A DNA stretch of 34,674 bases from a bacterium (GCA_019748235.1 JAIEPU010000183.1:1-34674); one strand, 5' to 3'. Positions 7,502 through 16,900 are shown, counted from the first letter of the stretch. Notes: generated from the sequence alone by a model not told the origin. A program made the numbers and translations.

Positions 7502-7777
7502 TTACGAGAAGAGATCAACGATCGACTTCTCAGGACGAGGAATGATGTGAGCACTGATGAGCTCACCGGTTTGGCTGGCGACTTGAGCGCCGGCATCCAC
7601 GGCAGCTCGAACCGAGCCAACGTCTCCGCGAACGATCGTGGTGATGTAAGCTCCACCAATCTGAGTTTGGCTGACGAGCTCCACATCGGCTGCCTTGAGC
7701 ATCGCATCGGTGGCGACAACGTGGCAGACCAGTCCTCGGGTTTCGATCAACCCGATTGCTTCACCTGCAATAGCCAT
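7502..7777 (-). CDS. Hexameric BMC shell protein (BMC-H), second copy
   Basis: A 91-residue single-domain BMC-H protein: EAIGLIETRGLVCHVVATDA, then MLKAADVELVSQTQIGGAYI, then IVRGDVGSVRAAVDAG and ISAHIIPRP. These are the signature segments of PduA/CcmK-type tiles that form the hexagonal facets of the shell. The pore-loop segment reads QIGGAY, where PduA has a Lys-Ile-Gly-Ser-Gly-type loop, so the pore is likely lined by small residues. The ATG at 7777 has AAGGGAG ten bases upstream. It lies 32 bases after the first BMC-H gene, and the two are clear paralogues. Confidence 0.96.
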   Translation of the reverse strand: MAIAGEAIGLIETRGLVCHVVATDAMLKAADVELVSQTQIGGAYITTIVRGDVGSVRAAVDAGAQVASQTGELISAHIIPRPEKSIVDLFS

Positions 7778-7809
7778 GAATCACAAGCTCCCTTCTTTAT
7801 TTTGCAGCG

Positions 7810-8112
7810 TTACGAAACGGCTCCGGCCGTCTTTGACTTGGGGAGAACCTTCGACAGATCGTCGTGCGGACGAGCGATCACCTGGACCGAGAGGACCTCG
7901 CCGATCTTGCTGGCGGCGGCCGCTCCGGCATCGGTGGCAGCCTTCACCGCCGCGACATCGCCGGCAACCATGATCGAGACATAACCCGAGCCGACCTTCT
8001 GCCAGCCGACGAGTTCAACATTGGCGGCCTTGAGCATGGCGTCACCCGCTTCGACGAGTGAAACCAGACCCTTGGTTTCCACCATGCCGAGCGCTTGCAA
8101 TTGCTTGGCCAT
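7810..8112 (-). CDS. Hexameric BMC shell protein (BMC-H), first copy
   Basis: A BMC-H protein of 100 residues from the ATG at 8112: [20 protein letters not shown], then [20 protein letters not shown], with the pore loop KVGSGY close to the PduA type. The C-terminal tail is Lys-rich ([13 protein letters not shown]). I chose 8112 because AAAGGAG lies ten bases upstream, the same leader arrangement as the neighbouring BMC-H gene. An in-frame ATG at 8199 would add 29 Arg/Lys/Ser-rich residues, with only a weak purine-rich site before it. That longer form cannot be excluded. It sits downstream of pduL. Confidence 0.93.
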   Translation of the reverse strand: MAKQLQALGMVETKGLVSLVEAGDAMLKAANVELVGWQKVGSGYVSIMVAGDVAAVKAATDAGAAAASKIGEVLSVQVIARPHDDLSKVLPKSKTAGAVS

Positions 8113-8234
8113 GGAATCAACACTCCTTTTCTCGCTCGGTCGAGACCGCCCCGCGGCAGGTCGTCGAGTCGAGCCCGTTGTTCTTTTTCGTTGAGCCATT
8201 TCAACCCTCTCTCATCAAAGAGATGGGGCCACGA

Positions 8235-8912
8235 TCACACTTTCACCAACTCGACATGGGTCGCCTTGGTCAAATTCGATGCGTTTCCCTCGTCGGTATC
8301 GAGGTGAACTTCGAGCTTGAATTTCGGCGAATGGCGAACCAGTAATCCTTCAAGCACCGTTGGACAGTCGCTTTCGATGCGAAGATTCATTCGGTCGCCA
8401 TCCTTGACGCCGTAGTACGCGATATCCGCGTCCCCCATGTGAACATGCCGTTCCGCGCGGATGACCCCTTGGTGCAGCGGAAGGATACCCGCCGGCCCTT
8501 GAAGCCAGCAGCCGGGAGTGTTTTCGTGATTGCCACTCTTACGAACCGGCAAATCGATTCCGAGGGAGATGCCGTCGGTGAACGCGAGTTCGACCTGTGT
8601 AAACGTGCGGCAAGGTCCGAGAATTCGAACGTTCGGGATCATTCGCTGCCGTGGGCCGATGACCGTTACGGTTTGATCGGCTGCGAATTCACCTTCCTGA
8701 TTCAACTTCTTGAACGGCGTCAGCTTTGCCCCTTTGCCATAGAGAACTTCGAGGTCCTCTTGCGTGACATGGGCATGACGAGCGGAGATATTGACGAGCA
8801 GGCGAGGCCGGTAACCCGTCCGTGCATCGCGCGGCGCGAAGCGATCGTAGATGATCTGCCGGACGATATTCTCGACCATGGCCCGATCGATCGCTTGCGG
8901 AGTGGCAATCAT
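8235..8912 (-). CDS. pduL: Phosphate propanoyltransferase PduL (BMC-type phosphotransacylase)
   Basis: A 225-residue PduL-family protein, which converts acyl-CoA and phosphate to acyl-phosphate and recycles CoA inside BMCs. It shows two PduL repeats: the first with ISARHAHVTQEDLEVLYGKG, giving His46 and His48, and the second with RAERHVHMGDAD, giving His156 and His158. Near the C-terminus is HLDTDEGNA (His203). These are the expected metal and active-site positions of the family. The first 25 residues contain the helix MVENIVRQIIYDRF, a likely encapsulation peptide. The ATG has GAGGAG three bases upstream and overlaps the regulator stop by four bases (8909-8912), so it is translationally coupled to the regulator. 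Confidence 0.95.
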   Translation of the reverse strand: MIATPQAIDRAMVENIVRQIIYDRFAPRDARTGYRPRLLVNISARHAHVTQEDLEVLYGKGAKLTPFKKLNQEGEFAADQTVTVIGPRQRMIPNVRILGPCRTFTQVELAFTDGISLGIDLPVRKSGNHENTPGCWLQGPAGILPLHQGVIRAERHVHMGDADIAYYGVKDGDRMNLRIESDCPTVLEGLLVRHSPKFKLEVHLDTDEGNASNLTKATHVELVKV

Positions 8913-9700
8913 GTTCTCCTCTCCCCCTCGATCTTGTTCCCGTTCGGATCAACGACGGCGACGTCGACGTTCTTGCCCACCATTGCGAGCTGTTCTTCAG
9001 AGACGCCGCTATCGACGACGACGCGGTGGATGGCCGACCAATCCGCAAGAAACGTTAGCGCCGTCCGGCCGAACTTCGTGTGATCAGCCACGACGTTGAC
9101 TTCGTCGGAGCTTGCCATCATTGCCCGTTCTGTCTCGACTAAGAGCAAGTTCTCGTTGAACAGTCCCCGCCGCGTCAAACCGCTGGCGCTGAGCACCGTT
9201 CGATGTACATGGAGATTTCGAATCGCTTCTTGTGCGAGGACGCCGAGTGCAACTCCCGTTTTCGGATAGACATACCCGCCGATGATCACGAGGTCGACGT
9301 CTCGTCCGCTCGCGAAAAGCTGTGCGATCGGAAGCGAGTTCGTGACGACCTGTAACGATCGACCGACGAGATGGCGAGCGACCTCAAGCGTTGTCGTTCC
9401 CCCATCGAGCAGAACGGTTTCCCCGTCCTGAATCAGCGACGCCATGTAGCGTCCAATGTTTCTTTTCTCTTGGGCTTCCTGCTGTGAGCGTTCATCGAAC
9501 GCGGAAAGACCGACTCCACCGGCGGTGGCGATCGCGCCTCCGTGTGTCCGGCGGAGAATCCCGGCGTCATGCAGGAAATCGAGATCGCGGCGGACCGTCG
9601 ATTCCGATACCCCCATCTGGTCGACCAAGTCAGGGAGAGGGACGAAACCCTTCTGCCGGACGATATCTGCCAGCTTCTGACGTCTTTCTTCCGCAATCAT
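8909..9700 (-). CDS. DeoR-family transcriptional regulator of the BMC operon
   Basis: A 263-residue DeoR-family repressor of normal length. The N-terminal winged helix-turn-helix spans about residues 1-57 (RRQKLADIVRQKGFV, then MGVSESTVRRDLDFL, then GILRRTHGGA). The sugar-phosphate sensor domain follows, with VLLDGGTTTLEVARHL and VADHTKFGR. Family members bind phosphorylated sugars or intermediates and release DNA. The frame is open further upstream to 9907. I chose the ATG at 9700 because the family starts here and because the longer version would run through the likely promoter. The gene heads the operon and is coupled to pduL, which implies autoregulation. The inducer is probably a deoxy-sugar phosphate or DHAP (inference). 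Confidence 0.93.
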   Translation of the reverse strand: MIAEERRQKLADIVRQKGFVPLPDLVDQMGVSESTVRRDLDFLHDAGILRRTHGGAIATAGGVGLSAFDERSQQEAQEKRNIGRYMASLIQDGETVLLDGGTTTLEVARHLVGRSLQVVTNSLPIAQLFASGRDVDLVIIGGYVYPKTGVALGVLAQEAIRNLHVHRTVLSASGLTRRGLFNENLLLVETERAMMASSDEVNVVADHTKFGRTALTFLADWSAIHRVVVDSGVSEEQLAMVGKNVDVAVVDPNGNKIEGERRT

Positions 9701-9747
9701 TCGGATGGTTGCCGCCAGAATTCTTTGTGTAGATCCCCGATATTTCC

Positions 9748-9757
9748 CAAGTACTTG
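9748..9757. promoter_or_regulatory. Candidate operator palindrome for the DeoR-type regulator
   Basis: CAAGTACTTG is a perfect 10-base palindrome lying one base downstream of the candidate -10 box, exactly where transcription would begin. A repressor bound here would block the operon. It is the only clear short palindrome in the 9701-10003 divergent region that I noticed. The site is inferred from position. Confidence 0.35.
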
Positions 9758-9758
9758 A

Positions 9759-9786
9759 GATATACCCGACATCTGACAGATATCAA
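9759..9786 (-). promoter_or_regulatory. Candidate promoter of the BMC operon
   Basis: On the minus strand TTGATA (9786-9781), a 16-base spacer and TATATC (9764-9759) form a plausible sigma-70-type promoter. It lies about 60 bases before the regulator ATG. This is pattern matching only; planctomycete promoters often diverge from the consensus. Confidence 0.45.
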
Positions 9787-10003
9787 GCATGTTTTGACGG
9801 TAAGTTGCAACAAATTTGCATGAATTTCTCGATTTGACGAGGTTCTTGGTGATAGGAGTTGATGGATTTATGCCGATTATTCCGCCGCTAACGGAACTTC
9901 CATGCACCGGCAGACATGAGAGAATGCCCCACCGAGGAGTTTCTCGCCCCTATAGAATGGGTGGTAAATCGGATCGGACTGCTCAGGAGACAATGTTTTC
10001 CGC

Positions 10004-11143
10004 ATGGCGAAGGAGAAGCGGCCCAAGAAGGTCCGCGTGCAATTCCAGAAGAATCGCGTCACCCGCCGGCGGGAAGGGGATCTCACGCGCTATTACGAGC
10101 AAGCGGGAGAGGATGAAGAGACCGTCGGATCCGAAAGCGTGAGGGCCAAGGGAGAGCTCTCCCGCAAGCGTACCGTTCATGTCGAGGAGGATGGTAGCCT
10201 CGCCATTGATGAATCGAATGCGGTTCGTGGCCGCGTGATGGCGCCACACGGACTTTTTTGCTATGTCGCCACAACGGACGGCCGGATCGTTAAGTGCTAT
10301 ACCCGCCGGCTCCTGAAATCTCTCGAACGGGATTCACGAAACGTGATCGCCTCAGGTGATTGGGTTTGGTTTCGACCGGCCCACGGAAACGAGGGGCTGA
10401 TCCTTCGGGTTGAGCCACGGCAGAAAGTTCTCACCCGAGCTTATCGTCAGCGTGAGCAACTCATTGCCGCCAACGTCGATCAGATCCTTATCGTCTGTGC
10501 CCTCGCAGAGCCTGAATTCAAGCGAAATCTCATCGATCGTTATTTAGTGAGCGCTGGGATTGGTGGGCTTAAAGCGCTGATTTGTCTCAATAAGGCTGAC
10601 CTTGTCGACCCCTGGCGCATCCAACCCGTTCTTGGTCTGTACTCTCAATTGGGCTACTCCATCGTTCTCACGAGCGCGCGAAATGGTTGGGGGGTTGATC
10701 GGCTTCGAGGGATGTTGCGTGGCAAAGAGACGGTCATTGTTGGTCAGAGCGGAGTTGGGAAAAGTTCCCTTCTCAATGCGCTCAACCCGGACCTCCATTT
10801 GAGAGTCGGTGATGTGAGCGAATGGACCAAAAAAGGTAAGCACACCACGACGACCGCCCAACTCCTTTCGTTGGCCGACGGTGGATCGGTCATCGATACG
10901 CCCGGCATTCGGCAGTTCGACGTTTGGAAAGTAGAGTCCGGGGACGTGGAAAAATTCTTCCCCGAGTTCCACCCGTTTACGACCCATTGTCGTTTTCCGG
11001 GATGTTTGCATCTGGATGAGACGGAATGTGCTGTACGATCCGCTGTGGCCGACCGCATGATCAGCTTCAATCGTTATGACAGTTATGTCAGGATCTGCAC
11101 TCAAGGAGCGCTCGACGCCAGCAAGGAAGAGGAGGAGCAATGA
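10004..11143 (+). CDS. rsgA: Ribosome small subunit-dependent GTPase A
   Basis: A 379-residue RsgA, the circularly permuted GTPase that helps late maturation of the 30S subunit. An OB-fold region lies around residues 75-145. It is followed by G4 (CLNKADLVD, about 195), G1 (VGQSGVGKSS, about 246) and G3 (IDTPGIR, about 298), in the permuted order that defines the family. The C-terminal zinc knuckle is HCRFPGCLHLDETEC. The N-terminus is longer than in E. coli, with a basic segment (RPKKVRVQFQKNR) and then an acidic one. The ATG at 10004 is preceded by AGGAGA at 13 bases. Its TGA overlaps the next gene in an ATGA, so the FlbD-like gene is coupled to it. Confidence 0.96.
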   Translation: MAKEKRPKKVRVQFQKNRVTRRREGDLTRYYEQAGEDEETVGSESVRAKGELSRKRTVHVEEDGSLAIDESNAVRGRVMAPHGLFCYVATTDGRIVKCYTRRLLKSLERDSRNVIASGDWVWFRPAHGNEGLILRVEPRQKVLTRAYRQREQLIAANVDQILIVCALAEPEFKRNLIDRYLVSAGIGGLKALICLNKADLVDPWRIQPVLGLYSQLGYSIVLTSARNGWGVDRLRGMLRGKETVIVGQSGVGKSSLLNALNPDLHLRVGDVSEWTKKGKHTTTTAQLLSLADGGSVIDTPGIRQFDVWKVESGDVEKFFPEFHPFTTHCRFPGCLHLDETECAVRSAVADRMISFNRYDSYVRICTQGALDASKEEEEQ

Positions 11144-11358
11144 TCCAGTTGACCCGGCTCAATGGGCAGGAGTTCATCCTCAATGCGGAACTTATCAAGT
11201 TCGTCGAGCAAACCCCTGATACCGTAGTGACACTCCGCGAGGGGGAGCGAATCATTGTGAAGGAGCCGATCGAAGAGGTCGTGAAGCGGACAGTGGAGTA
11301 TCACCGTTCGCTACGATGGCTTCCCTCCGAACGATCCCTACCATCCTCCTCAAGTTGA
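11140..11358 (+). CDS. flbD: FlbD-like flagellar protein
   Basis: A 72-residue protein. MIQLTRLNGQEFILNAELIK, then FVEQTPDTVVTLREGERIIV and VKEPIEEVVKRTVEYHR match the small FlbD family found in flagellar operons of many bacteria. This is not the Caulobacter response regulator of the same name. Its molecular role is not settled. The tail after residue 60 is Ser/Pro-rich and probably flexible. The start overlaps the rsgA stop by four bases, and two FliL-like genes follow within 112 bases. That suggests a small detached flagellar cluster. Confidence 0.85.
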   Translation: MIQLTRLNGQEFILNAELIKFVEQTPDTVVTLREGERIIVKEPIEEVVKRTVEYHRSLRWLPSERSLPSSSS

Positions 11359-11469
11359 TTGATTTCCGCCGCGTCTGATCGTCGCGGGGACAATCCCTAT
11401 TTCCGTTTTGACCTATACTTTTGCGGACATTTGCCGGGTGAGGCCGGCACTTCGTAAGGCGGGTCAAGC

Positions 11470-11949
11470 GTGGCGTCACTTTTCGGGATGTTGAAACGGC
11501 ACTCCCTCTTTGTGATCGCGTTCGTTCTGATCGCGAGTGAGGCGGCGCTTCTTTTTGTCTTTATCCCGATTCCGTCGAAAGCATCTCAGGTCGAAGCCGC
11601 GCATATCGAGGCGGGAATCGTGAATGATGGAAAAGCGGAAGTTCCAATAGGCGACCTGAGTGTTCGAAATCACCAGATCCCTGGTGACGAATACATGATC
11701 CGGTTCGGCATTTGTCTGGTAACGACTCCTGAGGAGATGGATTTCCTGCAATCACGTTTTGATGAACATCAACAGAAGGTGCGCGAGGCTGCTTCGGTCG
11801 TCGCCCGGCGAGCAAGTGTTGACGTGCTTCGCGAATCATCTCTCACGACATTCAAACGGCGGTTACGCGTTGCGATCGCGTCGGCCATGCAGCTGAAGGA
11901 AGATCAGGAATTTGAAGTCGTCTTACCTGATTTTCTGATGCAGAAGTGA
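11470..11949 (+). CDS. FliL-like single-span membrane protein, copy 1
   Basis: A 159-residue protein with one N-terminal transmembrane segment (about 12-33, rich in Phe, Val, Ile, Ala, Leu) and a periplasmic domain. The ending LTTFKRRLRVAIASAMQLKE, then VVLPDFLMQ resembles FliL, whose C-terminal helix and last strand (…VLPDFxxQ) sit beside the stator complex. Overall similarity is weak, so the call rests on size, topology, the C-terminal pattern and the flbD-like neighbour. It starts with GTG at 11470 after AAGGCGG; an ATG at 11488 is the alternative. It is a paralogue of the next gene. Confidence 0.6.
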   Translation: MASLFGMLKRHSLFVIAFVLIASEAALLFVFIPIPSKASQVEAAHIEAGIVNDGKAEVPIGDLSVRNHQIPGDEYMIRFGICLVTTPEEMDFLQSRFDEHQQKVREAASVVARRASVDVLRESSLTTFKRRLRVAIASAMQLKEDQEFEVVLPDFLMQK

Positions 11950-11984
11950 CCTTCTTTCCATCGCCCAAGGAAAGGTTCAAGCCC

Positions 11985-12455
11985 ATGGCAAAAGAGCATC
12001 TTTCGTGGAAGGCAATCGTCGCCGCCGTCCTCAGTGTCACTCTTCCGATTTTGCTACTGGTCGTCGGTCCGCTGGCGTATCGCAATTCTGATTCATGGAC
12101 TGCGGAACCTAAAATCGTTTATCCGAAAACACATGTCGAGCGAATGATCGGTGAGTTTCGCGAGAACAACAACTCGTTTGGCGACACGCCGATTCTTGTC
12201 GACATGACCTTGTTTGTTGATGTTCCCACCACGCGTCAAAACGAGCTCGAAACAATCCTGGCCGGCAATCAGACCGAACTGAAATCGGCTGTCGCAAGCC
12301 TACTTCGATCAGCACCGTATCAGGATTTGCTCGAGCCGTCGTTGACCACGCTCAAACGAAAGATGAAGGTCGCGATGGTCCAAGCGACTGGCCAGGAAAC
12401 GACGATATTCGACGAACTCGTCATCCCCGATTTCGACGCCACGCAGTTCAATTGA
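11985..12455 (+). CDS. FliL-like single-span membrane protein, copy 2
   Basis: A 156-residue protein with the same plan as its neighbour: a transmembrane segment at about residues 10-32, a periplasmic domain with VDMTLFVDVPTTRQNELET, then LTTLKRKMKVAMVQATGQ and ELVIPDFDATQF. The shared SLTT(F/L)KR(R/K) and (L/I)PDF blocks show that the two arose by duplication. I chose ATG 11985, preceded by GGAAAGG at nine bases. A GTG at 11946 overlapping the previous stop would add 13 residues. If FliL-like, it belongs to the flagellar motor surroundings; the function is inferred. Confidence 0.6.
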   Translation: MAKEHLSWKAIVAAVLSVTLPILLLVVGPLAYRNSDSWTAEPKIVYPKTHVERMIGEFRENNNSFGDTPILVDMTLFVDVPTTRQNELETILAGNQTELKSAVASLLRSAPYQDLLEPSLTTLKRKMKVAMVQATGQETTIFDELVIPDFDATQFN

Positions 12456-12602
12456 GAAGTTCATCCTGCTCTCATCAGAGGACTCTGCCAAACTTTCGCC
12501 ATGCCCTACCGCGCCGTGCAGTGCTCGCTACATTGATTCTGAGCGTTGTGACCCTCGAAAGGCGCTCATTGATGACGGTTTTGGATTTTCGGGAGACCCA
12601 CC

Positions 12603-13979
12603 ATGGCGGGTGATCCGGTTACTACCGGCTCTGTTCCTTGGCGCGACTGGGACAACGAGTACGTCTGGCATCCGTTCGCGCCGATGCAGTCGTATCGCGA
12701 GGAGAAGCCCCCCATCATCGAGCGGGGAGAGGGGTTCGAACTGATTGATGTTGAGGGAAATCGCTACCTCGACGGGTTCTCGTCTCTTTGGTGCAATGTG
12801 CACGGGCATCAAGTGCAGGCGATTGATCAGGCAATTCAAGATCAACTCGGTCGAGTCGCTCATAGTACGCTCCTTGGGCATGCGCAAACCAGATCGATTG
12901 AACTGGCGAAGTCACTCGTCGATATCGCGCCCGGTGGCCTTCGAAAGGTCTTCTATTCAGACAGCGGCGCGACGGCGGTTGAAGTCGCGCTCAAGATTGC
13001 GTTTCAATACCAACGGCAGCGACCCAATGGTTCCCCTGATCGTGATACGTTCGTGTGCATCGGTAACTCTTACCACGGCGATACGGTTGGCTCCGTCAGC
13101 GTCGGTGCGATCGATCTCTTTCACAGTGTCTATGGCCCGCTTCTCTTCAAGACGTTGAGGCTCCCTTCACCTGTTGCCTATCGACCGCCAGCAGGTTACT
13201 CCGCGGAGTCGTATCTTGCTTTTTGTGAGGAGGAGATGATCCGTGTTCTGAAAGCGAACAAGGATCGGATCGCCGCCGTGATCATGGAACCGATCGTTCA
13301 AGGAGCGGCCGGGATTCTCGTTCATCCACCTGGTTATCTTCGCAAGGTCCGGGAGTGGACACGAAAGCTTGGGCTTCTGCTCGTCGCTGATGAAGTCGCC
13401 GTTGGATTTGGAAGAACGGGCAAAATGTTCGCCTGTGAACACGAAGAAGTCGAACCCGATATCCTTTGCCTGGGAAAAGGAATCACGGGAGGTTATCTCC
13501 CGCTCGCGGCGACGTTGACGACAGACGAGATCTATGACGCCTTTCTTGGGCATCCCTCGGAATGCCGAACATTTTTTCACGGGCACACCTACACGGGCAA
13601 CGCGCTCGCCTGCGCCGCCGCGATCGCTTCCCTTGACCTGTTTAATACGAACCGTGTACTCGATAACGTGACGGCTATCGCTGATGTGCTGTCGGAACAA
13701 TTAGGGCCCATCAAAGAGTTGCCCCGTGTCGGCGAGGTGCGGCACCGAGGCATCATGGTGGGGATCGAACTCGTCGCCGATCGAAGGACGAAAGAGCCGT
13801 TTGACCCATATGATCGGGTCGGTCACGCGGTTACGGTTGCCGCTCGTCGGCGCGGCGTCATGATTCGCCCCCTCGGCGACGTCATCGTACTCATGCCTGC
13901 TCCCGCGATGCCACCGGAACTCGTCAAAAGACTTTGCCAGGTGACTCTTGAAAGCATCAAAGAAGTGACGGAGCGTTGA
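12603..13979 (+). CDS. bioA: Adenosylmethionine-8-amino-7-oxononanoate aminotransferase
   Basis: A 458-residue class III PLP aminotransferase of BioA type, the biotin-pathway step that makes 7,8-diaminopelargonate (DAPA) from KAPA with SAM as amino donor. Characteristic pieces are WHPFAPMQ near the N-terminus (BioA-specific), [13 protein letters not shown] (cofactor phosphate), [13 protein letters not shown] with Asp263, and [13 protein letters not shown] with the PLP lysine Lys292. [13 protein letters not shown] is the usual later motif. It stands without other biotin genes here. Its stop is three bases from the stop of the convergent gene at 13983, with no terminator between them. Confidence 0.94.
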   Translation: MAGDPVTTGSVPWRDWDNEYVWHPFAPMQSYREEKPPIIERGEGFELIDVEGNRYLDGFSSLWCNVHGHQVQAIDQAIQDQLGRVAHSTLLGHAQTRSIELAKSLVDIAPGGLRKVFYSDSGATAVEVALKIAFQYQRQRPNGSPDRDTFVCIGNSYHGDTVGSVSVGAIDLFHSVYGPLLFKTLRLPSPVAYRPPAGYSAESYLAFCEEEMIRVLKANKDRIAAVIMEPIVQGAAGILVHPPGYLRKVREWTRKLGLLLVADEVAVGFGRTGKMFACEHEEVEPDILCLGKGITGGYLPLAATLTTDEIYDAFLGHPSECRTFFHGHTYTGNALACAAAIASLDLFNTNRVLDNVTAIADVLSEQLGPIKELPRVGEVRHRGIMVGIELVADRRTKEPFDPYDRVGHAVTVAARRRGVMIRPLGDVIVLMPAPAMPPELVKRLCQVTLESIKEVTER

Positions 13980-13982
13980 CAC

Positions 13983-16900
13983 TTACTTTTGGGCGGCGGC
14001 ATTCTCAACGCCGGATTCTGCGTTGGGAAGCGATTGAATAAATTGCCAAATTGCCTCGAATTGTTTTGAGGCATCGCCGTCATAAATGCTTTTGATCTTT
14101 GTCGTCTTTCCGTCGGGAGCAAGCTTCGGCATACGTGTCGCGATGTCGAAGCGAGGAGGGTCGAGCACGAATCGACGATAATGTTCGCCTCGCATTCGAT
14201 CGCGAACATGAACGAAATTGATGCCGAGCGAGATCTTCGTTCGATCGTCTCCCTGCGGCTCCTCCGATCCAATCGCATGACACTGCCGGCAATCAAGTCC
14301 CGTACTCAGGCCGACCAGTTGCCGACCTGTTTCGACTAATTCATCGTCGATCTCTGTGGCCGGATCCGTGGACGGTAGCAAACCGTGCTCCGCCGCGAGT
14401 CCGACCGCCAATTCTTCCGCGTAAGCGGGGAATGCGGGCATGCGTGCTTTCAGCCAGGGTCGACTTCGATAAGGCTGTTTGCCGGCAAGAAGATCACGCA
14501 CCCACTCGGTCCGAAGCTTTTCACCTCCCCACGTCAGGTCGGGAATCGTTTCTGGAGGCAAACCGGTTTCTGATTCTTCTTGAAAGAGAAGTCCCCGGGG
14601 ACTCGGCTTCCCGTCGCGTGAATGACATGCATGGCAGCGCAGCTTTTCCGTTAAATGTCGCGCACTGTCTGCAAAAGCAATCGGCATGGTATGTGTTTCG
14701 GGCGTTCCTGTACGTGAGCGAACATAGGAGACCAATGCGGATCGTTCCTCATCGTTGAATGAGAATTGGAGGCCATTCGTTCCACTTGGCATTGCAGAGA
14801 GGCAACCGTTCTCAGGATTATTGATCGCGAGGGCGGCGACGGTGGATTGTTCGATATCCCGTGATTGATGGCAGGCCGTGCAGCGTCGTGTCTGGACGGC
14901 CAGTCGACCACGCTCTCTATCTCCTGTAGGAAACTCGCGGGATGGAGAGACTGGAAGTTCACGGATGAAAGAGGCCAAATCAGCAGCTTCTTTCGAAGTA
15001 AGTTTGAAGTTTGGCATTCGGGTCCGAATAGAGTGAGCCGTTGGCTGAGCGAGGAAATCCGCGAGTTTACCGGGGCGGAACTTGCTTGAAATGCCGCGAA
15101 GTGGAATTCGCTGTTCGGGATCTTCGGCACCTATTTCCTCTCGATGATGACACGCCAGGCATCCAAGATTTTCATAAAGGGAGAGGCCTGCTTCCGCGTC
15201 ACCGGTCTCTTGCACTTCAGCGTCGCTGTTGATCGTTGTCAACGTGTTAAGGTACTCCGCGATATCGGCTGCGGACTGGCGGTCGGTCTCAGATGCAGGA
15301 TTGAAGAAGTGCGGCATTGTCGATTGCGGTCGAATTGACTTTGGATCGAGCAACCAATGTGTGATCCAATTCTTATCGAGCCGTGAACCAATCTCGTTCC
15401 AATCAGGGCCGATGGATGCCGCCCGCTCCCCTCCCTCATGACATCGGGCGCAGCCTCGCTCCTGATACAGCCAATAGCCGGTTCTCCATTCCGTCGATTT
15501 CGCGAGATCAGCGTCCCGTCCATCATGAAATAGTTGCGTTGCCGGTAGTGGTTCCCAAGCGAACGCTTCTCCCTGCCAAAGGATTCTCAGTGAGCAAGGT
15601 GGCTCAGCGGCCCATGTGGTCGTAACGCGGATGGGGTGATACCCCTTTCGCAGTGCGAGTTGAACGGGCTCGCCATTCACCGACAAATCAAAAGACGAAC
15701 CGGTGTTCTCTCCCAATTCCAATCGCGCAGTGGACGTTCCCTCTAGCTTGAATCGGTAATTTCCTGCTCGGGCGACCTTCAGATAGCCGGAGAATTTCAC
15801 CTTCATTGATTCAGCAGTTTGACCCGGTCGAGTTTGAAGAGTGGCGGATGTGACAGAGGGAACTGCCCAAGCGAGTTGACGAGAAATAACATGATCATCG
15901 TTGAACGAGAGTTTGAGACCGGTGCGGAGCGAGGCTTCGATCTCAGGAGAAAGCTGTCCTTTCCGCGGCCTGCGTACGATGAAGGACTCGTCTTGTTGAC
16001 GATCACCGACTTTGTTGATTGTGTAGGCAATCGTTTGCTCGAACGGCCGATGGTCCGCTGTTTCCAGCTTAAAGTGGATGGACATCTGCATCACCGGCTG
16101 GATGTCTGGGATTTCAAGAAAGACCGATTTCCCGTCCGATTGAAGAGTGGCCGAGATGACGTCAACCTCATCGCGACCGACGCGAGTGGGATCGATCACA
16201 CTGTATTCATCCGAGCCGTAGTTCATCGAATAGAGATAATTCCACTGCGTTAGGTCGTATCGATCCAAGTCCTCAGCAACAGCTTTGTCGAGGGGTGTCG
16301 TGAAATGAATGAGCATCCCATTCTTCAGCGTTTCCACTCGAATCGGAAGATCGATGGGCTTTCCGGTGGGGCGAACACGTACGAGGCAGCCATCGTCCAC
16401 CGCGGAAGAAACCCATCCTTTAAGGCCACTCAGATAAAGGTGCTGATCGATGGGAGAGAATCGGCCCCGCATGATTCCAGAACGAAAGTCGATCGGCAGC
16501 GTGACGACTCCCCCCTGTGCTACATCGCCGACCGTTTCGCGCAACGCATACAGTAACTTGCACTGACCGTAAGAGAGATGTAGCAACCCGCCGTTGAGAA
16601 TGCCCCAACGGTTGCTGTCGATCCAAACTTGTCCTCCGCTCGAATTGTCCATGAGCCGGGGTATCCAGCAGAGAGGGGGAGTGTACGGGCGGGGCGGATC
16701 GCGCAGGTGTTCCTCACCGGGGTAGCCGTAATAGGCTCCTTTGCGAAGTTCGACGATCGAAGAAGTGGGGGTCCAGTTTCCCTCTTGGGGCGAAGCAGTC
16801 ACGATGCCGCTTGAACTGATGCTGAGTCCATTCGGATTGCGAAGGCCGGTGGCCAATGCTTCGACAGACTTGTCGTTTGGATTGAGCCGAAGCAACCCCT

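Noticed and set aside
9701..9907. N-terminal extension of the DeoR-type regulator to 9907
   Set aside because: The extension has no family counterpart and covers the likely promoter and operator. The domain starts at the ATG at 9700.
10544..11140. Minus-strand ORF of 198 codons opposite rsgA
   Set aside because: It lies antisense to conserved GTPase motifs, with no ribosome site or recognisable domain.
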